Assembly: GCA_903910495.1 (NCBI GenBank)
Contig: CAIVZW010000123.1
Span: forward strand, 1-15,015
Direction of reading: 5' to 3'
From: an uncultured beta proteobacterium
Lineage (GTDB): Bacteria > Pseudomonadota > Gammaproteobacteria > Burkholderiales > Rhodocyclaceae
DNA length: 15,015 nucleotides
Shown here: piece after piece, positions 8,078-14,182 of the stretch
How positions within the stretch are numbered: the first letter of the stretch is position 1
Layout of the letters: the number at the start of each line of letters is the position of its first letter
The notes under the pieces: model-generated
Told to the model about the DNA's origin: nothing
Databases searched by the model: none
The model's input: the letters and a program-made list of their open reading frames with translations, nothing else
Translations under genes and position numbers: made by a program

Positions 8078-9058
8078 TTATTCATGCGCCGCTACCGGCT
8101 TTACCCGGTAGGGATCTTCAAGATATTTCACGGTCTCGGCATCAAGGCTTAACTCCAGCGCCTTGAACGCGTCGTCGAGATGCTGCAGTTTCGATGCGCC
8201 GACGATGGGTGACGTGATACCCGGCTTGCCGAGTACCCAGGCCAGGGCCACGGTCGCGCGCGCCACGCCCAGCCGTGCCGCAACCTCGCCGACCCGGTCG
8301 GCAATGACTTTGTCTTCTTCGGCAGCGCCCAGGAGCCAGTTCCTGGTCATCTTGTCGGTATTTCCGCGCACGGTGGTCTCGCTTACCCGCGTATTGCCGG
8401 CGAGGAATCCCCTGGCGTTGGGTGAGTAAGGTGTCAGCGCGATTCCTTCGGCCCGGCAGAGTGGAATCATTTCTCGCTCTTCCTCGCGATAGATGAGGTT
8501 GTACAGATTTTGCATCAGCACGAATTGCGCCAGGCCACGCTCGCGCTGGAGCGTGATCATCCTGGAGAATTGCCAGGCCCACATCGACGATGCGCCGAGA
8601 TAGCGCACCTTGCCGGCTTTCACCACGTCGTGCAGCGCCTCAATCGTTTCTTCCATCGTCGTTCCGTAGTCGAAACGGTGAATGACGTAAAGATCGACGT
8701 AATCGGTCTGCAAGCGTTTCAGCGACGCATCGATCGAAGCCATGATGTGCTTGCGCGAAAGCCCTTGCTGGTTGGGCCCCGGTCCCATCGGTCGGCAAAC
8801 CTTTGTGGCAATTACGACCTCTTCGCGGGAGGCCATTTCCCTGAGCAAGCGACCGGTGACTTCCTCGCTCCTGCCAAGCGAATAAAGATCAGCCGTATCG
8901 AAATAGTTGATGCCATTTTCCAGTGCCGCCTTGTAGAAGGGCCGTGCAGCCTGTTCGTTGAGCACCCATTCGTGCCAGGCCGGGTCGCCATAGGTCATGC
9001 ATCCGAAGCAAATTTGCGAGACCTTGATACCCGTTGTTCCGAGGCGGACGTATTTCAA
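8078..9058 (-). CDS. aldo/keto reductase, YajO-like
   Basis: An NADPH-dependent oxidoreductase of the TIM-barrel aldo/keto reductase family. I choose TTG 9058 as start (326 residues): a perfect AGGAGG (9065-9070) lies six bases before it, and homologues begin with a similar KYVRLGTTGIKVS stretch. A TTG at 9076 is in frame, but the ribosome-binding site would then lie inside the gene. The catalytic tetrad is visible: D54 (FDTADLY), Y59, K86 (ATKV) and H127 (VIHR). Long stretches such as DVVKAGKVRYLGASSM and NLIYREEEREM are very like E. coli YajO, a reductase linked to 1-deoxyxylulose 5-phosphate and thiamine metabolism. The physiological substrate here is unknown. It is convergent with the regulator gene and divergent from the diguanylate cyclase gene. 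Confidence 0.9.
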   Translation of the reverse strand: MKYVRLGTTGIKVSQICFGCMTYGDPAWHEWVLNEQAARPFYKAALENGINYFDTADLYSLGRSEEVTGRLLREMASREEVVIATKVCRPMGPGPNQQGLSRKHIMASIDASLKRLQTDYVDLYVIHRFDYGTTMEETIEALHDVVKAGKVRYLGASSMWAWQFSRMITLQRERGLAQFVLMQNLYNLIYREEEREMIPLCRAEGIALTPYSPNARGFLAGNTRVSETTVRGNTDKMTRNWLLGAAEEDKVIADRVGEVAARLGVARATVALAWVLGKPGITSPIVGASKLQHLDDAFKALELSLDAETVKYLEDPYRVKPVAAHE

Positions 9059-9303
9059 GGAAGACCTCCTGTTCAATAACGATCAAGCAATGCGGCTTGA
9101 GAAAATTGAACAAATTGTACTGGAACATCATCCGCTTCGGGACCCAATAAGATCAATGCCGCGGGAGACGAGAAAGAACATGTCAGGCTGATTTCCAGTC
9201 AGCATCTGGAGTCACGGCATTCTATTGTGGAAGTTTCCGCAAGAAATGGTGTAGATTGGAACGTACCTGCCAGTTTCTTTTGTTTGATCACGAAGTGAGT
9301 CCA
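9059..9303. other. divergent intergenic region, aldo/keto reductase and diguanylate cyclase
   Basis: This 245-base gap is the longest non-coding stretch in the window and should hold the promoters of both flanking genes. On the minus strand TACAAT (9114-9119) could be a -10 box for the aldo/keto reductase, but no -35 is recognisable. A short stem (GCTGA 9187-9191 with TCAGC 9199-9203) is visible, as is an imperfect TTGAT-N4-ATTGA on the minus strand at 9072-9085. No credible gene or RNA was found in it. Confidence 0.5.
9065..9070 (-). promoter_or_regulatory. consensus ribosome-binding site that fixes a TTG start
   Basis: The minus strand reads AGGAGG six bases before the TTG at 9058. This is the strongest Shine-Dalgarno sequence in the window and explains why a TTG codon can initiate the aldo/keto reductase gene. 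It argues against the in-frame TTG at 9076, which lies upstream of this site. Confidence 0.8.
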
Positions 9304-10194
9304 ATGGAAAAATTCGGTACATCTGATTTCCTCCTCGGTACCTTCTGGTCTGGTTGGCGCCGCTGGGCGACATGGACAGTCTGCTTAACTGCAATCCTGA
9401 TACCTGCTACCCTGCAGATCGCAACGGATGCCGAGTTCGCTTTTGCCTCATTGGAACTGCTGCCGGTGCTTGTGATTGCCTGGATGGGGGGGAAACGAAA
9501 CGGCTTGTTGCTGGCCTTCCTCGCCGTGGCGATTTGGGCCGTAAGCGATATCGTTTCGGAACACCAGTTCAGCGCTCCGTGGGTTCCCTGGGCGAATGCG
9601 GCAACCCGTTTGATGACCTTCAGCGTAGTGGCTCTCCTTGCGGCTCAACTTCGCCTGCAATTAGAACGGGAGCACGAACTCGCAACCCAGGATACCCTGA
9701 CCGGCCTGCAGAACAGGCGTGCCTTTCTGGAGGCGGGTGACGCTGAAGTCGATCGTTCGAAACGCTATGGGCGTCCTTTGGCCGTCATTTTTATGGATCT
9801 GGATGACTTCAAGCAGATTAACGATACCAGGGGCCATGCGGCAGGTGATGCTGCATTGCGAGCAACAGCCAAGGCTTTGCTCGGTGCCTTGCGCTCCAGT
9901 GATCAGGTGGCGCGATTGGGGGGCGATGAATTTGCTGTCCTCCTGCCTGAAACGGGATATGACGCCGCAGTCGAAACCGGGCGAAAAATTCACCTGGCGG
10001 TAAACATGGCTCTTGAAGGGTTCCCGCCACTGAAAGCAAGCATCGGCGTAGCGTGGTTCGAAGAAGTTGATCGTCTGTTCCCGGCGATGTTGAAAGCGGC
10101 CGACGAATTGATGTACGAGGCCAAGCAAAGCGATAAGAACGATATGTGCTTTCGCCGTATTACTGCACCGGAACGATCGATTGCCGAGCAGTAA
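9304..10194 (+). CDS. membrane-bound diguanylate cyclase (GGDEF)
   Basis: It makes cyclic di-GMP from two GTP. The ATG at 9304 (after a GAAGTGAG stretch) gives 296 residues; an in-frame TTG at 9256 would add an unlikely soluble leader. Hydrophobic segments near 24-40, 47-61, 67-84 and 102-116 form a four-helix membrane sensor without a recognised ligand domain, joined by a short helix to the GGDEF domain (about 125-285). That domain shows DTLTGLQNRR (130-139), DLDDFKQIND (165-174) and an intact GGDEF (206-210). RSSD (197-200) lies exactly five residues upstream, as expected for the inhibitory I-site, so the enzyme should be active and product-inhibited. No EAL domain is present. It is 68 bases upstream of hemG on the same strand, but there is no obvious functional tie. 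Confidence 0.93.
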   Translation: MEKFGTSDFLLGTFWSGWRRWATWTVCLTAILIPATLQIATDAEFAFASLELLPVLVIAWMGGKRNGLLLAFLAVAIWAVSDIVSEHQFSAPWVPWANAATRLMTFSVVALLAAQLRLQLEREHELATQDTLTGLQNRRAFLEAGDAEVDRSKRYGRPLAVIFMDLDDFKQINDTRGHAAGDAALRATAKALLGALRSSDQVARLGGDEFAVLLPETGYDAAVETGRKIHLAVNMALEGFPPLKASIGVAWFEEVDRLFPAMLKAADELMYEAKQSDKNDMCFRRITAPERSIAEQ

Positions 10195-10262
10195 CCTGAT
10201 ACTTGCATGAAATTGAAACGACGACAATTTCCGTACTCAAGGTAAATCAACGCAACTAAAAT

Positions 10263-10790
10263 ATGGCCAATATTCTTATTCTGTATTCAACTACCGATGG
10301 TCACACGACAAAGATCTGCAATCGACTGAAGCAGGTGATTGAAAAGAACGCGAATCAGGTGACTCTGGTTGCCGTCGAGGCTTTCAGTCGTTCGGATTTA
10401 CATTCTTTCGACAAAATCATTGTCGGCGCCAGCATCCGTTACGGGAGGCACAACAAGCGGATTTACGATTTTATTGACAGCAACCTGCAGCTTCTCGAGA
10501 GCAAGCCAACTGCCTTTTTTTCGGTCAATATCGTTGCCCGGAAACCGGAAAAGAATCGGCCTGAAACCAATCCTTACATGCGCAAATTTCTCAAGAAAAC
10601 TTCGTGGCGCCCAAATAAATTGGCGGTTTTCGCCGGGAAGCTGGATTTTCCGAAATACAGATTTTTCGACCGTTTGATGATCCGTTTAATCATGTGGATC
10701 ACCAATGGGCCAACCGATCCACAGTCGGTAATCGAGTTTACCGACTGGCAGCAGGTAGAGGAATTTGCTCAGCTTGTCAGCGAGATGTAG
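10263..10790 (+). CDS. hemG: menaquinone-type protoporphyrinogen IX dehydrogenase
   Basis: HemG, a flavodoxin-like FMN protein at the inner membrane, oxidises protoporphyrinogen IX to protoporphyrin IX and passes electrons to quinone in the respiratory chain, the penultimate step of heme b synthesis. The 175-residue protein has the FMN phosphate loop YSTTDGHTTKI (8-18), VGASIRYGRHNK (54-65) and the HemG-specific long insert FFSVNIVARKPEKNRPETNPY (split across 85-105), then SWRPNKLAVFAGKL and a hydrophobic stretch RLMIRLIMWI that fits membrane association. Similarity to E. coli HemG is strong along the whole length. The ATG at 10263 has no good ribosome-binding site. Sampled lines are roughly 45-50% GC against about 60% in cysS, hinting at acquisition. 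It converges with the metal transporter gene. Confidence 0.93.
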   Translation: MANILILYSTTDGHTTKICNRLKQVIEKNANQVTLVAVEAFSRSDLHSFDKIIVGASIRYGRHNKRIYDFIDSNLQLLESKPTAFFSVNIVARKPEKNRPETNPYMRKFLKKTSWRPNKLAVFAGKLDFPKYRFFDRLMIRLIMWITNGPTDPQSVIEFTDWQQVEEFAQLVSEM

Positions 10791-10819
10791 CTGGAGTGTG
10801 AGACTGCCCGTGCTGTGGT

Positions 10820-11740
10820 TCAGCTCATTGATCGGTCAAGTCCCTGATCGTTCATCGACACTGGGTCTTCCAGGGGTTCAAGGTGGATGGTGATATGCGT
10901 ATGTGGTAAAGCGTTGCGGATATCCGCTTCGATTCGCTCCGCCCAGTCATGGCCATGTTTAACCGTCCACTCTCCCGGAACCAGAAGATGCAGGGTCACG
11001 AAGGCGCGTCCTCCCGCCTGGCGAGTGCGCAGGGCATGGAAATCAAGTTTCTGTTGGCGATAGCCGGCCAGCAGGATTTCAATTTTCTCGATTTTTTCCG
11101 CAGGCAAGGAGATGTCCATCAGACCATCCGCCGAACGCCGCATGAGTTGATAGCCGGTCCATACGATATTGGCTGCGACGAGCAGGGCAACGGCCGGATC
11201 AAGCCAGAGCCAGCCGGTCAGTGCAACCAAACCGACGCCGCCGATGACACCGACCGAGGTCCATACATCGGTCAGCAGGTGATGTGCATCGGCTTCCAGC
11301 GTGATTGAATTATGCTTTTTGCCTACCTTTAACAAAGTTCGCGCCGTGGCAAAATTAAGCAGGGATGCAACCACGGAAATCAGTAGCCCGACACCCACGG
11401 CTTCAAGCGGTTGAGGATTCATCAGGCGGTCGATAGCGGCATAGGCGATGCTGAATGCCGCCAGCAGGATCAGGAATCCCTCGAAAGCACTGGAGAAATA
11501 CTCGGCCTTGTCGTGTCCGTGGGCGTGATCATCGTCCGCAGGAAGCGCCGCCAGCGTCAGCATCCACAGTGCCATCATCGCTCCCGCGAGATTGACTATG
11601 GATTCGATGGCGTCAGACAGCAGCCCGACCGATCCGGTCATCTTCCACGCAATACCCTTGAGCAGCATGGTGGCGATGGCCGTCACGATGGATAACCAGG
11701 CGTAACGAGTCAAGGACGGGCGCAAGCTTGTTGTATTCAT
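10820..11740 (-). CDS. cation diffusion facilitator family metal exporter
   Basis: CDF proteins are proton-coupled antiporters that expel divalent metals (Zn, Fe, Co, Cd, Mn, Ni) from the cytoplasm. The 306-residue protein has about six membrane helices in residues 12-200 and a cytoplasmic C-terminal domain (about 210-292) rich in histidine (H235, H251, H262, H264, H280, H282, H286). Family motifs are [11 protein letters not shown] (37-47), [11 protein letters not shown] (74-84) between helices 2 and 3, and [10 protein letters not shown] in helix 5, giving the transport-site pair H154 and D158. Helix 2 shows D43 followed by S47 where zinc or iron exporters usually have a second Asp, so metal specificity cannot be called. 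A GGAG ribosome-binding site overlaps the end of the preceding TerB-like gene; the two are 3 bases apart and form an operon. Confidence 0.92.
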   Translation of the reverse strand: MNTTSLRPSLTRYAWLSIVTAIATMLLKGIAWKMTGSVGLLSDAIESIVNLAGAMMALWMLTLAALPADDDHAHGHDKAEYFSSAFEGFLILLAAFSIAYAAIDRLMNPQPLEAVGVGLLISVVASLLNFATARTLLKVGKKHNSITLEADAHHLLTDVWTSVGVIGGVGLVALTGWLWLDPAVALLVAANIVWTGYQLMRRSADGLMDISLPAEKIEKIEILLAGYRQQKLDFHALRTRQAGGRAFVTLHLLVPGEWTVKHGHDWAERIEADIRNALPHTHITIHLEPLEDPVSMNDQGLDRSMS

Positions 11741-11743
11741 GTT

Positions 11744-12721
11744 TTAAGCTCCACGAACCATGGCCATAATTTGGGTCAGATCCAGATTGCCAGCCTTTTG
11801 CTGGATCTGCGGCATATAACGGGCCTGCATCTCCCTGGCCGGGCCAAGCAGATTCTGGAAGCTGTCCTGCAGCAGTGCTGTATTCATCTGTCTTCCACCT
11901 GCGTAATAGCGCCTGGCGATTTGTCCCAAGGCATAGGTGGTGGCGAAAGGAAAAGCGACGCTGGTGGTGGATTGCCCAAGCTGTTTGCCCAAGCTTCCCG
12001 CTACGTTGCCCAGAAGTCCGCCCAGCAGCTTGCGGCCAATTTGCTCCAGATACTGTGAAGTCAGGCCAACGCCAAGCGTCGATAGTAACTCTCGGATGTG
12101 TCCCTGATCAAGTTCGTAACCATATGTCTTGCCAATGCCATAGACCATTTTGATTTGCAGCGGAATGATGGCCATTGACGACCATGATTGGGGAAGCAGT
12201 TCGAGCGCACCATTGAGAATCGCATAGTTGAGGATGCTCTTGTCAATCTCGGCGTCCGGGATGCCGGGCGTGGCAATGCCCACTGGGCTAGGCGTCAAAC
12301 TTGTCGAAGTCTTAGCGCTGGGTGGTGGGGCGGCATCACCAGCCAGTTCTGCCATGGCTTCAGCTGCATTGTTGGCCCGCTTGGCGAACTTGTCGCCCAA
12401 CCTCAGTGCGGCTGCGAGCTCAGTCAGGAATTCTTTCTCCAGCACGGTCATGGGGCCATCGGAGTCACAAACGCAGGCTGCCATTTCGTATGCCAGTTGC
12501 CGATGCTCCGGTTCAATGAGTACGGTGGCCGTATCCAGCAGGCTGACCTGTTTCAGAAGCACCTGCTGGTAGATGCGCGGTAATTCGTTCGCCCCCGTTT
12601 CTCCTCCCAGTGTTTCGGCCAGTTGGCGTATCTGCTCACGTTCCCGGTCATTGTTGGCGCCGTCGGCAAGGGCGGCGAGGAGCGCGAGGGTCAGAATGGC
12701 TTGCTGCTGATCTGGATTCAT
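11744..12721 (-). CDS. TerB-like and DUF697-like two-domain protein
   Basis: The 325-residue protein has two parts joined by a Pro/Ser/Thr-rich linker (about 130-155). Residues about 5-115 look like a TerB-type all-helical domain: LALLAALADGANNDRERE and MAACVCDSDGPMTVLEKEF repeat the acidic D/E pattern that in TerB families can bind metal. Residues about 158-280 resemble DUF697, the YcjF-type domain of GTPase-associated membrane proteins, with IIPLQIKMVYGIGKTYGYEL and glycine-rich hydrophobic helices (213-245, 254-275) that could enter the membrane. The last 45 residues are helical. The ATG at 12721 lacks a clear ribosome-binding site. Its partner downstream is a metal exporter, so a role in metal stress or envelope integrity is a guess from context. 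No function is established. Confidence 0.75.
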   Translation of the reverse strand: MNPDQQQAILTLALLAALADGANNDREREQIRQLAETLGGETGANELPRIYQQVLLKQVSLLDTATVLIEPEHRQLAYEMAACVCDSDGPMTVLEKEFLTELAAALRLGDKFAKRANNAAEAMAELAGDAAPPPSAKTSTSLTPSPVGIATPGIPDAEIDKSILNYAILNGALELLPQSWSSMAIIPLQIKMVYGIGKTYGYELDQGHIRELLSTLGVGLTSQYLEQIGRKLLGGLLGNVAGSLGKQLGQSTTSVAFPFATTYALGQIARRYYAGGRQMNTALLQDSFQNLLGPAREMQARYMPQIQQKAGNLDLTQIMAMVRGA

Positions 12722-12866
12722 GGTTTTTTAATCGATTTTGTTGGTCAATGGGCAGAGAATGGTATCCATTCGCTGCCGCCGGACACTTTGCCATGGTGTA
12801 GGTGAACAGAAGCTGAATGTCTCGGCAGGTTTGATCTTGTGCGTCGCGGGCACTGTTCAGTGTTGT
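12722..12866. other. intergenic region between octaheme cytochrome and TerB-like gene
   Basis: A 145-base gap on the leftward strand. It contains the dyad at 12757-12771 listed separately and a smaller inverted repeat CACTG-TT-CAGTG (12851-12862) just after the cytochrome stop. Neither is followed by a T-run, so no convincing terminator separates the two operons, and no clear -35/-10 pair was recognised. Confidence 0.4.
12757..12771. promoter_or_regulatory. 6-bp dyad, candidate operator of the TerB-like/CDF operon
   Basis: GAATGG and CCATTC form a perfect inverted repeat around a 3-base TAT centre, 36 bases upstream of the TerB-like start codon. The spacing and symmetry suit a dimeric regulator. 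It is too small and loop-poor for a terminator. No matching regulator gene is visible in the window, so the assignment is tentative. Confidence 0.3.
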
Positions 12867-13607
12867 TCAGTCGCGCTTCTTCCTGCCGCGCTTTCCTTCG
12901 TGTTCTGCGGATCTTCCGCGAATGTCGTGTTCGTTGGCGTTTCGATGACATTCGACGCAATTGTCGAAATTGCGGATTCCTTCCTCGACATGCTCGCGAC
13001 GGATCTTGGCCGGCGTATGCTCGTGGCAGCCATAACAGGTGTAACGGCTGTAATCGTTGCGCACGTGGCAAGTCACGCACTCGGTTTTGTGGTCACGGTC
13101 GAGTTCGAAGTAGTTGTTATGATCGAATGTAGCCGGTTTCCACCGATCTTGCCTGTGACACTGCTTGCAGTTGCCGCTGATCTGCTGGTGCAGCGAATCG
13201 GTTGGTGATTTGTGGCAATCCTGGCACTGCTCGCGTGTCACCGCATTCAGCAAGGCATGGTTGAAGTGTCCTTGCGGCCTGAAGCGCTTCACTCCCGCAT
13301 GATCGCTATGGCAAGCCACACAATCCTGACTGACCAGTTTCTGATGGAATGGGGTTGTGGTGAGTGGCTTGGCTATGGGCTGGCCTTTCGTCGTCAGGCG
13401 CCCAATGTCGTCGGGCTTGTGACAACTCAGGCAACGCTCCGAGGACGCTCCGGTGAGCGGTGCATGGCAGGCAAAACAGTCCGTACTCAGTTCCTTGTGA
13501 CCGGGAATCAGCTTGCCCGGCCCCACTGTCAGATGTGGATAGACGAAGACCAGAACCGTCATTGCGACCAGATTGACAGCTAGAATTATCTTGACGACAC
13601 GGCTCAT
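12867..13607 (-). CDS. membrane-anchored octaheme c-type cytochrome
   Basis: The ATG at 13607 overlaps the upstream stop in an ATGA and begins an uncleaved-looking signal anchor (MSRVVKIILAVNLVAMTVLVFVY), giving 246 residues; a GTG-type reading from 13697 overlaps the cytochrome b gene and is rejected. Eight CXXCH heme-attachment motifs follow: 44-48, 59-63, 96-100, 128-132, 147-151, 177-181, 191-195 and 217-221. Many other histidines (for example H37, H88, H114, H117, H163, H173, H206) could serve as second axial ligands. The protein should lie in the periplasm, tethered to the inner membrane, carrying a low-potential heme wire of the cytochrome c3/c7 or NrfB/NapC-associated style. The tail after 225 is strongly basic (RGRSAEHEGKRGRKKRD). 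The likely partner is the cytochrome b encoded just upstream. Donor and final acceptor are unknown. Confidence 0.92.
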   Translation of the reverse strand: MSRVVKIILAVNLVAMTVLVFVYPHLTVGPGKLIPGHKELSTDCFACHAPLTGASSERCLSCHKPDDIGRLTTKGQPIAKPLTTTPFHQKLVSQDCVACHSDHAGVKRFRPQGHFNHALLNAVTREQCQDCHKSPTDSLHQQISGNCKQCHRQDRWKPATFDHNNYFELDRDHKTECVTCHVRNDYSRYTCYGCHEHTPAKIRREHVEEGIRNFDNCVECHRNANEHDIRGRSAEHEGKRGRKKRD

Positions 13608-14182
13608 ATCCAGCCCCAGAACAGGAAGATGCTGATGATGTGCCCCAGTGAGAGTACTGCGAATACGATGAAGATCGGAATATGCACTTTGCGCCACTTG
13701 GTCATGGCATCGAGCATCACGGCATCCCAGAACAGGGTTTGCTCAACTTCCGTCCGCGATAGGCCGCGCAACTGGAAGTGTTCGCGTTGTCCCTGCAAAT
13801 GACGACGCGAGCGATCGAGAAGCATTTTTCCAACCATGCCGCTGATGACGTTGACGCCCATGGCAATGGTCGCCAGCCAGGGTAGGATGGCGTTGAAATG
13901 GATTCCGGCGTGGATTAGTACCATCAGCGAGCCAAGCCAGGAGCCAAATTCATGCAACGTCAGAAGAATTTTCGGATTCCCACTGGTGATGTATTTTCGC
14001 TTGCGCAGCGAATAGACCAGGGAGAGGATGATCAGAATCGTTCCTGGAATGCCCAGATAACGGCCAACCCAGACCAGGTTGAAACGGTGCAGGGCATAGT
14101 CGCCAGCCAGCGTCGCCGCGGCGAGAACGCCGAGCAGCACGGCAAAAGGCAGAATGTGGCGTCGCCAGAGCGATTCCGTCAT
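13604..14182 (-). CDS. small membrane cytochrome b with two H-x13-H helices
   Basis: The 192-residue protein has about five hydrophobic segments: 10-27, 44-59, 73-95, 97-121 and 167-190. Basic loops RKRK (60-63) and 124-165 fit the cytoplasmic side. Histidines H77 and H91 in the third segment and H167 and H181 in the last are each 14 residues apart, the spacing used by helices B and D of bc1 cytochrome b and by ferric-reductase-type proteins to hold two stacked b hemes. By topology H77/H167 would bind the cytoplasmic-side heme and H91/H181 the periplasmic-side one. Its ATG directly follows the reductase TAG with no gap, and its TGA overlaps the octaheme start. It should therefore pass electrons through the membrane between those two partners. 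The precise family is not recognised; the cytochrome assignment is inferred from histidines and context. Confidence 0.78.
   Translation of the reverse strand: MTESLWRRHILPFAVLLGVLAAATLAGDYALHRFNLVWVGRYLGIPGTILIILSLVYSLRKRKYITSGNPKILLTLHEFGSWLGSLMVLIHAGIHFNAILPWLATIAMGVNVISGMVGKMLLDRSRRHLQGQREHFQLRGLSRTEVEQTLFWDAVMLDAMTKWRKVHIPIFIVFAVLSLGHIISIFLFWGWI

Noticed and set aside
9072..9085. FNR-like site TTGAT-N4-ATTGA on the minus strand before the aldo/keto reductase gene
   Set aside because: Only one half-site is perfect, and it lies directly against the ribosome-binding site, too close to the start codon for normal activation.
9254..9272. Sigma-54 style TGGAAC...TGC element upstream of the diguanylate cyclase
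   Set aside because: The distance between the GG and GC elements is one base too short and the -24 box is imperfect.
12849..12872. Repeated TGTTCAGT and the CACTG-TT-CAGTG inverted repeat after the cytochrome stop
   Set aside because: The repeats are very short and lack terminator features, so chance is the simplest explanation.
12745..13080. A minus-strand frame of 111 codons overlapping the octaheme cytochrome
   Set aside because: It is an arginine-rich shadow frame of the cytochrome gene with no ribosome-binding site; the overlapping frame has eight CXXCH motifs.
13607..13697. Longer start for the octaheme cytochrome
   Set aside because: It would overlap the cytochrome b gene by about 90 bases and hide the signal anchor; ATG 13607 makes a classical ATGA overlap.
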